This document shows positions 10,257 through 19,031 of a stretch of 61,702 nt of DNA, in pieces. Source of the DNA: Pelistega indica. GTDB lineage: Bacteria > Pseudomonadota > Gammaproteobacteria > Burkholderiales > Burkholderiaceae_B. The position numbers were made by a program, and so were the translations under genes. A model generated the notes under the pieces. That model had not been told where the DNA came from. It saw nothing but the letters and a program-made list of their open reading frames with translations, and made no database searches. How positions within the stretch are numbered: the stretch's first letter is position 1; every line of letters begins with the position of its first letter. Location of the stretch: assembly GCF_000506865.1 (NCBI RefSeq), contig NZ_AYSV01000001.1, positions 1 through 61,702 of the forward strand, in the 5' to 3' direction.

Positions 10257-11439
10257 CAAATAAACTCCTACCTAGATAATCCTGTTCATCAACTATACCC
10301 GGGAAGCAGGCAAAAAGTCCACTTCCAATATGGGTAACGTACTCATTCATTTTGTCTGTATTACCTAGAGAATTTTGAATAGTAATAAATGTTTTAGGAT
10401 CATTTTGAAAGGAAATAAATAAGAGACCAGCATCAAATTGAGCATGGTCATCAATACCACTAGCATATGAATAGGATCGTCTCAGTATATTGAGTCCTGT
10501 TTGATGAGCAAGTTTGACATGAGAGGTATTGGGAAAAATAGGTTTACCTTTTTCATCCATTTTTTTCAAATCAAGCGTATCAAATTCATCTTTATGCCCA
10601 AAAGCGATACCACTGTCACGATATCTACCAAAAGTATTATTTTGTTCGGCAGCGTTTGTTCTATCCCAAGTTTCCAAGAACATTTTGATGCGTCTAACAA
10701 CAAGATAAGATCCATTTTTTAACCAATTATCTTGCTGAACCCAAACAACCTCATCTAACTTTTGACCAGAAAAATTGGCTGTACCGTCTTTAAAGGCAAA
10801 AAGATTACGTGGTGTTTGCAAGTCATCATAAGATGTAAATCCTGATTGGCTCCACTTCATGGTTATCGTTGAACGAGCAACACGGACTAAGTTACGCACG
10901 GCATTAAAGGCTACTTGTGGATCATCAGCGCAGGCTTGTATACAAATATCACCTCCAATGTATTCTGGTTTTAATTGATCTCTAGGAAAGTGAGGTAAGT
11001 CAGTTAACTCAGCTGGTTTGAGGTGATTTATATTTAGCTTAGTAAAAAAACTTGGGCTTACTCCAAACGTTAAGGTGAGTTTATGGGCACTTAAACTATC
11101 GGCTTCCCCTGTATCCGCAGGGGGGATAAAATGATTTTTACTATATTCTTTAACATTTTTTCCTTGAGTCAAGTTTTTGCTATAACTTGTCCAAACCTTG
11201 AACATTTGCTTGATGTCTTCTAGTTTGTCTGTATGCAGATCTAGGACAATAAAATAGATATGCTTTTGTCCTGGTGTGGTAATGCCAGCCTGATGTGTAC
11301 CAACGAAAGGGATGATAGGCGTAGTATTATGATCGCAGGGCGTCTTTGCTTCAACGGAATTAATAGAGGAACCAAGCATTAGACCAGCACTCGACATTCC
11401 TAGTTGTTTAACAAAGTGACGGCGATTTAAGTTTTTCAT
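10246..11439 (-). CDS. efeB: Dyp-type haem peroxidase / deferrochelatase (EfeB)
   Basis: A 397-residue dye-decolorizing peroxidase of the EfeB class. It is exported folded: the N-terminus has a twin-arginine motif (N-R-R-H-F-V-K) followed by a hydrophobic stretch. The F-K-D-G-T-A-N motif, with the distal Asp of Dyp peroxidases, is present in the middle. R-D-S-G-I-A-F-G and the proximal-haem region lie further on. In the Efe system it oxidises or deferrates substrate in the periplasm for the permease. It sits between efeO and efeU, overlapping efeU. The start follows AAAGG. Confidence 0.93.
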   Translation of the reverse strand: MKNLNRRHFVKQLGMSSAGLMLGSSINSVEAKTPCDHNTTPIIPFVGTHQAGITTPGQKHIYFIVLDLHTDKLEDIKQMFKVWTSYSKNLTQGKNVKEYSKNHFIPPADTGEADSLSAHKLTLTFGVSPSFFTKLNINHLKPAELTDLPHFPRDQLKPEYIGGDICIQACADDPQVAFNAVRNLVRVARSTITMKWSQSGFTSYDDLQTPRNLFAFKDGTANFSGQKLDEVVWVQQDNWLKNGSYLVVRRIKMFLETWDRTNAAEQNNTFGRYRDSGIAFGHKDEFDTLDLKKMDEKGKPIFPNTSHVKLAHQTGLNILRRSYSYASGIDDHAQFDAGLLFISFQNDPKTFITIQNSLGNTDKMNEYVTHIGSGLFACFPGIVDEQDYLGRSLFDAI

Positions 11440-11538
11440 GACTAACCTTTATAATTCTTTGGGTAAAAAGTAAAAAGCTAGGGTCACTTGTATAAAAAGA
11501 GAAACCTAGCTTATATAACGTATAATTAGAGATTATTC

Positions 11539-12354
11539 TTATTCAAGAATAACGCCCATTTGTGCGAGTGGCTCCCCAAGCTTATTGACAGCCTCAGCTA
11601 GAGTTTTAATTTCATCTTTACTTAATTGGTTGTAAGGTTTGTAATCAAAACCTTCTTTGGCATTGTTATGAGAAGCTAAAAGTTTATTTACTGCTTCAAA
11701 TCGTTGTGCAATTTCAGCTGATAATTGTTTATCTTTCTCTTCTAGCCTAGGTTTGAATAGTTCATAAATTTTCTCCGCACCTTCAATATTAGCCTTAAAG
11801 TCATAAAGGTCTGTTTTGGAGAAAATTTCTTCTTCACCAGTTACTTTTGAGGTAGAAACTTCATTTAATAAATCAACTGCACCAGAAATCATTAATTCAG
11901 GTGTGACTTCTGCTGTAGGTACTTTAGCGCGTAATTCTTTAATATCTTTAAGTAATTGAACACCTAACTCTTTTGTTCCTTGTGTAGAGTTCGTTTCCCA
12001 TAATATTTTTTCAATTTTATGGAAGCCAGTCCAATCTTTCTCACCTTTGCCTTCACCCTCTAAATCGGCGAGACGAGCATCAATGCGAGGATCTAAATCA
12101 CCAAAACTTTCGGCAAGAGGTTCTGAACGTTCATAAGCCATACGTGAAATGGGATAGAGTTTTTTTGCATTTGCAACATCACCGTTATCAAGATATTGCA
12201 CAAACTTTTCTGTGTCAGTCACTAATTGATCTATTTGATGAATAACAAATTCACGATAACTACTTGTTTCTTTGGATAAATCAGGTGCTGCTATTGCAGA
12301 TAAGCTAAACCCACTAGCTGCAATAGTTAACGCGAGTGCAGAAAGACGCATCAT
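11539..12354 (-). CDS. efeO: EfeO-type iron-binding lipoprotein-like protein (imelysin/M75 fold)
   Basis: A 271-residue exported protein whose signal peptide ends near A-I-A-A-P-D. The imelysin-like domain contains the G-x-H-K-I-E-K-I-L-W motif (F-H-K-I-E-K-I-L-W), typical of the EfeO M75 domain, and a helical acidic body. It lacks the N-terminal cupredoxin domain of E. coli EfeO, so it is the short EfeM-like form. It probably captures iron in the periplasm for EfeU. It is the first gene of the efe block, with AAGGA upstream of tandem ATG codons; the second (12351) is an alternative start. Confidence 0.92.
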   Translation of the reverse strand: MMRLSALALTIAASGFSLSAIAAPDLSKETSSYREFVIHQIDQLVTDTEKFVQYLDNGDVANAKKLYPISRMAYERSEPLAESFGDLDPRIDARLADLEGEGKGEKDWTGFHKIEKILWETNSTQGTKELGVQLLKDIKELRAKVPTAEVTPELMISGAVDLLNEVSTSKVTGEEEIFSKTDLYDFKANIEGAEKIYELFKPRLEEKDKQLSAEIAQRFEAVNKLLASHNNAKEGFDYKPYNQLSKDEIKTLAEAVNKLGEPLAQMGVILE

Positions 12355-12385
12355 AAATAATTGTCCTTAATAAAAAAGAAAAATG

Positions 12386-12398
12386 ATTACTAAGTAAT
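12386..12398. promoter_or_regulatory. Short palindrome in the efeO leader
   Basis: ATTACTAAGTAAT is a perfect 6-1-6 palindrome, 32 bases upstream of the efeO start. It matches the Fur consensus poorly. It may be an operator for the efe genes or chance in AT-rich DNA. Confidence 0.3.
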
Positions 12399-12422
12399 AT
12401 TGTTTAAATCAATATATATTTC

Positions 12423-13571
12423 TTAGAATGCATGGCGTAAGCCAATAGCGACAAGGGTAGACTTAATTTTCTCTTTACCCGTAAAAGCAGTGCCATCATA
12501 ATTTTTTATGGTTGTTTTGCCATAAGAAGCAACACCATAGAGACTGGTGCGTTTTGATAGTTCATGTGTATAGCCAAAGCTAAAAATATGACCACTTGCT
12601 TTAATTGGAGAATCAATCTGTGTATTTTTAGCCGAAATGCCTTGGTAGGAGAAAAGTAGGGTACCATTATCAGAGATAGGAGCACTTAAACCAGCAAGCC
12701 AAGAGCTTTGACGATAGCCTTTACGATTCCATGCGGTAGGAATAGTCTCACCATTAATTTCTTCGGTCGCCGCTAAAGAAAGAATCTCTCCAAACATGCC
12801 ATTGCGTTGCTGTCCAAAAGCACCATAGAGTTTGACGACATTAAAGTCATAACTACCACCGATTGCCCATGATTTACTTTTTATGCCACCGACTTCTTTG
12901 ACTGTATCATAAACAGCACCTAGGAATAGCGCATCACGAGAATATTTTAGACCAAGGCTAAGTTGTTTATTACCTTCTCTAGTAGTGACACCATTTACTG
13001 TTCTTTTGATGTGATCATAGGAAAAAACAGCACCAAATTGGAAGCCATTGCTTTCAGCACTTAGGTATTTAACAGACTTTTCCAAGGAAGAGCTGAGAGA
13101 ATCACCAAAGACAGAGCCAGCTCCTGCTTGACCAAAATCAGTACCAAAAGGATCAGCATTAGGCATAAACTCATCGGCAATATTTTTTTGATAACCTAAT
13201 GTTAATTGTCCCCACGCTTCATTCGCAAAGCCAACAAAAGCATTTCGATTAAAAATGCGTCCAGCTTCGTCATATGCGCCATTGGATGCATTGAAATGAC
13301 CTTCTAAGGTAAAAATAGCATGTAAACCATTGCCAATTTCTTCTGAACCACGTAACCCCCAATAGCTACCACCAGCTAAACCATTATCAACGCCTACAGA
13401 GCGTTCTTTGTAGCTAGCTAATTGGTTCCCTGTTGCTCCATAGCTTGTCGTTTTGATTTGGTTAAAACTAACAGCAGTATCTACGATGCCATATAAATTA
13501 ACGGATGTTTCCGCGTTGGCCATCTGGGCATAAGAGGCGAGAATAGTACTTGCTAAAAGAAGCTTTTTCAT
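12423..13571 (-). CDS. Gram-negative porin (general porin, Bordetella type)
   Basis: A trimeric outer-membrane 16-strand beta-barrel porin of about 382 residues (porin_4 family). The signal peptide M-K-K-L-L-L-A ends at A-N-A, and the mature protein opens E-T-S-V-N-L-Y-G-I-V-D. It has alternating short amphipathic strands, the L-R-G-S-E-E-I-G-N-G-L-H-A-I-F-T-L-E signature, and a C-terminal Phe (G-L-R-H-A-F), the barrel-assembly signal. I chose the start at 13571 because AAAGG lies eight bases before it and it gives a clean signal peptide; an in-frame upstream Met at 13589 is less likely. It lies upstream of the efe genes on the same strand. Confidence 0.93.
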   Translation of the reverse strand: MKKLLLASTILASYAQMANAETSVNLYGIVDTAVSFNQIKTTSYGATGNQLASYKERSVGVDNGLAGGSYWGLRGSEEIGNGLHAIFTLEGHFNASNGAYDEAGRIFNRNAFVGFANEAWGQLTLGYQKNIADEFMPNADPFGTDFGQAGAGSVFGDSLSSSLEKSVKYLSAESNGFQFGAVFSYDHIKRTVNGVTTREGNKQLSLGLKYSRDALFLGAVYDTVKEVGGIKSKSWAIGGSYDFNVVKLYGAFGQQRNGMFGEILSLAATEEINGETIPTAWNRKGYRQSSWLAGLSAPISDNGTLLFSYQGISAKNTQIDSPIKASGHIFSFGYTHELSKRTSLYGVASYGKTTIKNYDGTAFTGKEKIKSTLVAIGLRHAF

Positions 13572-13624
13572 GGCAAAAACCTTTGTCAATGTAATTATGT
13601 ATTGTGTTAGATATTACATCTAAA

Positions 13625-13639
13625 TGAAAATTATTACCA
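13625..13639 (-). promoter_or_regulatory. Fur-like box upstream of the porin
   Basis: TGAAAATTATTACCA matches the 7-1-7 Fur consensus TGATAATNATTATCA at 12 of 14 defined positions. It is 54 bases upstream of the chosen porin start. With efeOBU downstream, iron control is plausible, but it is only a pattern match. Confidence 0.5.
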
Positions 13640-13691
13640 TTAAAAATTACATAATAAAGGCGACTTTTTAAGAAAAAAGCTGAAATCGTTG

Positions 13692-14408
13692 TTATTGAAA
13701 GACACCTGGGCGAATTAGACCGACCGCAATTCCTTCAATTTCAAATGAGGAAGTGTGATCGACGACGATAGGTGAAAAGTCACTATTTTCAGGTAGTAAT
13801 TCAATATTGGAACCTGTTTTATGGAATCGTTTGACGGTGACATCATCATCAATCCGTGCCACGACAATTTGTCCATTACGTACCTGAGATGTTTTTTTGA
13901 CAGCGAGTAAATCACCATCAAAAATACCAATATCTTTCATACTTTCCCCTTTGACTTTTAGTAAGTAGTCGGGGGTGGCAGAGAAAAGAGCAGGGTCTAA
14001 TTGTAGCGTAGACTCGTGATGTTCTATAGCATTGATTGGTGAGCCAGCTGCAACACGACCTATAATGGGTAAAAGTAAACGATTATCCTTGAGTAGTGAG
14101 GCAGCCTCATCAATCCCTGTTTTAATCGAATCCACAACTTTTGTGCTGATTTTATCAAGTGTCGATGTAGCAGAGGTATTGGCAGCTAAAAAATCAGGAT
14201 TAAGACGAATACCACGAGAGGCTCCCGGACTTAAGAAAATTGCCCCTTTTTTGCTAAGTGCTTTGATATGATCCTCGGCAGCATTGGGAGATTTAAATCC
14301 TAGTGTTTTGGCAATTTCAGCACGTGTAGGAGGAAAACCAGTTTTTTCAACAGTGGATTGAATTAAGTGTAAAATTTCTTCTTGACGTGGCGTTAATTTA
14401 ATCGTCAT
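13692..14408 (-). CDS. lexA: LexA repressor
   Basis: The SOS repressor, a dimeric DNA-binding protein that self-cleaves when RecA filaments form. The N-terminal winged helix spans residues 1-70 ([11 protein letters not shown]...). An Ala-Gly cleavage site lies near residue 119 in V-A-A-G-S-P. The S24 peptidase fold carries the catalytic Ser in K-G-E-S-M near residue 155 and Lys in V-T-V-K-R-F near residue 192. It is 238 residues, longer than the E. coli protein (202) because of a longer linker, as in other beta-proteobacteria. I chose ATG 14408 over 14414 because CAGGA sits seven bases before it. It is autoregulated through the box directly upstream. Confidence 0.96.
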   Translation of the reverse strand: MTIKLTPRQEEILHLIQSTVEKTGFPPTRAEIAKTLGFKSPNAAEDHIKALSKKGAIFLSPGASRGIRLNPDFLAANTSATSTLDKISTKVVDSIKTGIDEAASLLKDNRLLLPIIGRVAAGSPINAIEHHESTLQLDPALFSATPDYLLKVKGESMKDIGIFDGDLLAVKKTSQVRNGQIVVARIDDDVTVKRFHKTGSNIELLPENSDFSPIVVDHTSSFEIEGIAVGLIRPGVFQ

Positions 14409-14416
14409 AATCATTC

Positions 14417-14432
14417 CTGTATGAATATACAG
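14417..14432 (-). promoter_or_regulatory. LexA box of lexA
   Basis: CTGTATGAATATACAG is a perfect CTGT-N8-ACAG SOS box. It ends only eight bases before the chosen lexA start and includes part of the AGGA ribosome-binding site. LexA bound here would sit immediately on the translation start. Confidence 0.93.
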
Positions 14433-14560
14433 TTTATTTTAGCGATTATTAAGAAAAAAGCAAGTAGGTAAAGTGATTTTTTTATTGAAAATAAATGTTA
14501 TCTGAATGATATTTCAGTTATATAGTGATAAAACTAAAATTAAAGAAGTAATTATCAAAA

Positions 14561-14598
14561 AAACGGGTAGATATTAGCTTACATCTACCCGATTTTTC
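14561..14598 (-). terminator. Rho-independent terminator of tyrB
   Basis: On the minus strand the stem CGGGTAGAT/ATCTACCCG (14583-14591 with 14564-14572) is followed by a T7 run. It lies 20 bases after the tyrB stop. Confidence 0.88.
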
Positions 14599-14618
14599 AC
14601 AAAACAGACTTGATATTT

Positions 14619-15825
14619 TTAGTTTTGTAAAACAGCAGCAATAGCTTTGGCTACGGCATCAATATTACGAGAATTAAGTGCGGCTACGCAAATACGACCA
14701 CTATTGACAGCATAAATACCATGCTCATTACGTAATTTTTCTACTTGCTCTTTAGTAAGACCAGAGTATGAGAACATACCACGTTGAGATAAAACAAAAT
14801 CAAAGTTTTGCTTCACGCCATATTCTTTTAGCTTAGCCACTAATTGAGCACGCATAGTACGGATACGCTCACGCATTTGAGCTAATTCTTTTTCCCATAA
14901 TGCGAATAATTCATCATTATTAAGAACCATGCTGACAATCGTACCGCCATGTGTAGGAGGGTTTGAGTAGTTGGTACGGATAGTACGTTTTACTTGGCTT
15001 AATACACGATCTGCTTCATCTTTAGATTCGCATACAATAGTTAATGCGCCAACACGTTCACCGTATAAAGAGAATGATTTTGAAAAAGATGAACTAACAA
15101 ACATAGGCATATTTAGTTCAGCAAATAATTTCACCACTTGAGCATCTTCTTGTAGACCAGCTCCAAAACCTTGGTAAGCAATATCAAGGAATGGCACTAA
15201 ATGACGCTCTTTAACAATAGCTGCAATCTCTTTCCATTGCTCAATGGTTGGATCAACGCCTGTTGGGTTATGGCAACAGGCATGAAGAACGACAATGCTT
15301 TTTTCTGGTAAGGTTTTGAAAAAATCAACGCATAGCATCAAAGTCTAAACCATGAGTTTCCGCATTGTAATAAGGATAGTTTTCAACTTTAAAGCCAGCA
15401 CGCTCAAATAGAGCGCGATGATTTTCCCAGCTTGGATTACTGATGTAAACAGTAGCATTACCGTTGACTTGTTTTAAGAAGTCGGCTCCGATTTTTAGGG
15501 CACCAGTTCCACCTAGCGCTTGGAAAGTTAAGGCACGCCCTTCTTTGGTAATGTCACTATCTTTTCCTAATAATAGCGCTTGAGCCCCTTTATCATAAGT
15601 ACCAATCCCTTCGATGGGTAAATAACCACGAGGTGCTGATTGCTTAGCACGTTCTGTTTCAGCAAGACGCACAGCTTCTAGAACAGGTAAACGACCTTCA
15701 TCATCATAATAAACACCTACGCCAAGATTAACTTTGGTCGCTCTTGTATCGGCATTGTATTGTTCATTTAAGCCAAGAATCGGGTCACGAGGAGCTAACT
15801 CAACATTTGCAAATAGAGAAGACAT
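14619..15825 (-). pseudogene. tyrB: Aromatic/aspartate aminotransferase, frameshifted
   Basis: A class I PLP aminotransferase of the AspC/TyrB family that moves amino groups between aspartate or aromatic amino acids and 2-oxoglutarate. Two frames overlap: 15325-15825 gives the N-terminal 165 residues, and 14619-15341 gives the rest. The rest includes H-A-C-C-H-N-P-T-G-V-D-P-T and the PLP lysine in S-S-S-F-S-K-S-F near residue 249. Deleting one base of the AA at 15327-15328 joins them as D-A-M-R-D-F-F-K and gives 401 residues, the normal size. A sequencing indel is likely. AspC and TyrB cannot be separated firmly from sequence. It diverges from uvrB. Confidence 0.87.
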
Positions 15826-15935
15826 AATAATCCACGATAGAAAAAAGAGTAAAAAAAAACGATTACTTGTTAAAATGGTTAGTTCTTAGAAAAATTCTAA
15901 AGATTTTCGCATTAACAGGATAATAAAATAATAGC

Positions 15936-17958
15936 ATGAGTGCAGGTCAATTCGTTGAATTTCCCAATAGTCCCTTTCAACTTTATCAACCTTATCCTCC
16001 CTCTGGGGATCAGCCAACAGCCATTGATAGTTTAGTTGATGGTGTAAAAGATGGGTTGATGTTTCAGACATTATTGGGAGTGACGGGGTCAGGTAAAACG
16101 TTTACCATGGCAAATACGATTGCTAGATTAGGTCGTCCGGCTTTAATCTTAGCTCCTAATAAAACGCTAGCTGCACAACTCTATGCGGAAATGCGCGAGT
16201 TTTTTCCTAAAAATGCTGTTGAGTATTTCGTCTCTTACTATGATTATTATCAACCAGAAGCGTATGTACCTAGCCGAGATTTGTTTATTGAGAAAGATTC
16301 AAACATTAACGAACACATTGAACAGATGCGTTTATCGGCAACAAAAAGCCTTATGGAGCGAAGGGATACGATTATTGTAGGAACGGTCTCTACCATTTAT
16401 GGTATTGGTAATCCTAGTGATTATCATGCAATGATTTTAATTCTACGTGAAGGGGCGACAATTAGTCGGCAAGAGTTATTGGCTAGACTGGTTTCCATGC
16501 AATATGAGCGAAATGATGTAGAGTTTACGCGTGGACATTTCCGTGTGAGAGGAGATACGATAGATGTGTTCCCGGCTGAAAGCCCAGAATTAGCGGTTAG
16601 GATTAGCCTCTTTGATGATGAGTTGGAGTCTATAGAATTATTTGATCCACTGACAGGCAAGGTAAGACAAAAGGTTATTCGTTTTACTATTTATCCTAGT
16701 TCACATTATGTTACGCCAAGAGATACGATACTGAGGGCTATTGAGACAATTAAAGCTGAATTAAAAGAACGCATACAGTTTTTTTTTAGATAACCATCAA
16801 TTAGTAGAAGCACAGCGTATTGAACAGCGAACTAGATTTGATTTGGAAATGCTACAAGAATTGGGGTTCTGCAAGGGGATTGAAAATTACTCAAGGCACT
16901 TATCCGGAGCTGCACCAGGAGAAGCTCCACCAACATTAATTGATTATTTGCCAAAAGATGCGATTATGTTTTTTGATGAAAGTCATGTCATGATGGGGCA
17001 ACTTCGAGCGATGTATAGGGGAGATAGATCGCGTAAAGAGACGCTTGTACAGTTTGGATTTAGATTGCCTAGTGCTCTTGATAATCGGCCACTTAAAATG
17101 GAAGAGTTTGAGGCAAGAATGCGGCAATCAATTTTTGTTTCAGCCACACCGGCTGAATACGAAAAAGAACATTCCGATAATATTGCAGAGCAAGTAGTCC
17201 GCCCTACGGGCTTATTAGACCCAATCGTGGAAATAAGGCCTGCATTGACACAGGTAGATGATTTATTAGGTGAAGCCAAATTACGTATTGCTAAGGGGGA
17301 GCGTGTATTAGTGACTACACTCACCAAAAGAATGGCTGAGGATTTGACTGATTATTTAGCAGAAAATCAGTTAAAGGTTCGTTATTTACATTCTGATATT
17401 GATACCGTAGAGCGGGTAGAAATTATTCGCGATTTACGACTAGGCGTTTTTGATGTGTTAGTAGGGATTAACTTGCTACGTGAAGGTTTGGATATTCCAG
17501 AGGTTTCTTTAGTGGCTATTTTAGATGCAGATAAAGAAGGCTTCTTACGTTCTGAACGTAGTCTTATCCAAACCATTGGACGTGCCGCTCGTAATTTAAA
17601 TGGTAAAGCTATTTTATATGCAGACAATATTACCGACTCTATGAAAAAAGCAATAGACGAGACAGAGCGACGTCGTCAAAAACAATTACTCTTTAACCAA
17701 GAGCATGGTATTACACCTAAAGGGGTGGTAAAAGCCGTTAAAGAATTAATTGACGGTGTTTTAACGAGCTCTCCAGAGGCGGAAGATATACCAACAGAAA
17801 TTGTTGAAGCAGATGTTTCAGATGAAAAAGTAACGGCAAAATTATTGAAAAAATTGGAAAAACAAATGCTAGACCATGCGAAAAACTTAGAGTTTGAACA
17901 AGCGGCACAAATCAGAAATCGTATCCAAAAACTTAAAGAAAAAATGCTTTTTTCTTAA
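15936..17958 (+). pseudogene. uvrB: Excinuclease ABC subunit B, frameshifted in a T9 run
   Basis: The damage-verifying helicase of nucleotide excision repair, acting with UvrA and UvrC. The first frame (15936-16793) has the Walker [11 protein letters not shown] near residue 48 and the beta-hairpin [10 protein letters not shown]. The second (to 17958) has the helicase motifs (Q-T-I-G-R-A-A-R-N) and ends with the UVR domain that contacts UvrC. The frames separate at a T9 run (16779-16787). With T8 they join as I-Q-F-F-L-D-N-H and the protein is 673 residues, the same as E. coli UvrB. A homopolymer error is the best explanation. No LexA box is visible upstream. Confidence 0.92.
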
Positions 17959-18080
17959 TCTCTACTATTTTGAATAAGGCGTAATTTTTTGACTGTTTTG
18001 GGTTTCTAAACTCGAAATTTGTATGGCAAATTTGGATATAAATTTTATTGTTAATAATCTGAATAATTTGACTAAAGTGA

Positions 18081-18115
18081 ATAAAGCCTTGCTTTTACTC
18101 AAGGCTTTATTTTTA
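18081..18115 (+). terminator. Terminator-like hairpin between uvrB and tsdA
   Basis: An 11-bp stem, ATAAAGCCTTG with CAAGGCTTTAT (18081-18091 and 18100-18110), is followed by T4 on the plus strand. It is 120 bases beyond the uvrB stop and may also block transcription from the convergent cytochrome operon. Confidence 0.75.
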
Positions 18116-18137
18116 GAGGGATAAAAGAGACGTTTAA

Positions 18138-19031
18138 TTAATAACGTGCATCCTTCGGTTTATTGCCATTTGGCCAGTCATTAACTTTACCTGCAAAGTC
18201 TGGTCGAGGTTGATGAGTAAAATACTCAGCAATATCCACAGCATCTTGGTCTGTTAGTACAGCACCTTGACCCCAGCCGCCATGTTTTTGCACAGACATG
18301 GGCATATTATCACGAATAAAAGCGGCTGCTTTATAAGTACGAGCCATACCAGCGCCGATGTTAAATGAATGGTCGCCCCATAGAGGAGGGAATACGATAT
18401 TACCACGACTATCATTCAACCCTTCACCATTGTTTCCATGACAAGCGGCACAATGTTGGCTATATAGTTTCTCTCCTCTGATTGTGTCAGGAACGAGCTT
18501 AGTATTTATTTGACCACCAATATCAGATTTGATTTTTGCTCCTTTGGGCAATCCTTCGCTTAACCATTCCATATAAGCAATCATTGCCTGCATTTCTTTT
18601 GAATTAGGGTCAAGTGGCTTGCCATTCATGGAGCGTTGGAAACAGCCGTTGATGCGGGCTTTTAAGTCGATAACTTTTCCTGCTCGAGGCATTTTTTTAG
18701 GATAAGCATAGAAGGAGTTTAGGTAATGAGCACCTTTTTCTTCTTTACCACTAGCAATATGGCAACTATTACAGTTCATACTTGCACCTACATTTTCAGG
18801 TAATAGGCGCTTAGTTTCGTTTAGTAAACGTGAACCATAAATAATTAAATCAGCATTCTTATGTCCAACAACATTAGCTAATACAGGGGCTTGATAGTCT
18901 GTTTTGACAATATCTTCTTTCACCTGAACAGCATAATTTTTGCGTTTTGCAGGAGCTACCTCATCAGAGCAAGCGGTTAGTGCTAAAGCAGCTGATAGCA
19001 TAGAGAGAACTAAAAGTTTATGATATTTCAT
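18138..19031 (-). CDS. tsdA: TsdA-like diheme cytochrome c lipoprotein (thiosulfate dehydrogenase / tetrathionate reductase)
   Basis: A 297-residue periplasmic diheme c protein anchored as a lipoprotein (L-T-A-C, Cys21). Haem sites are C-N-S-C-H (about residues 86-90) and C-A-A-C-H (about 191-195). Between them is R-I-N-G-C-F-Q-R-S-M-N-G-K, where the Cys near 128 corresponds to the cysteine haem ligand of TsdA enzymes. TsdA interconverts thiosulfate and tetrathionate, and some homologues (Campylobacter) work mainly as tetrathionate reductases. The stop of the upstream triheme gene touches this start, so the two form an operon. Their divergence from TtrSR-like genes suggests the reductive direction. 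Assignment to TsdA rests on the Cys motif and spacing; a generic diheme cytochrome is the alternative. Confidence 0.8.
   Translation of the reverse strand: MKYHKLLVLSMLSAALALTACSDEVAPAKRKNYAVQVKEDIVKTDYQAPVLANVVGHKNADLIIYGSRLLNETKRLLPENVGASMNCNSCHIASGKEEKGAHYLNSFYAYPKKMPRAGKVIDLKARINGCFQRSMNGKPLDPNSKEMQAMIAYMEWLSEGLPKGAKIKSDIGGQINTKLVPDTIRGEKLYSQHCAACHGNNGEGLNDSRGNIVFPPLWGDHSFNIGAGMARTYKAAAFIRDNMPMSVQKHGGWGQGAVLTDQDAVDIAEYFTHQPRPDFAGKVNDWPNGNKPKDARY

Noticed and set aside
12386-12398. Palindrome before efeO as a Fur box
   Set aside because: It is a real palindrome but matches the Fur consensus poorly, so I listed it only as an unassigned site.
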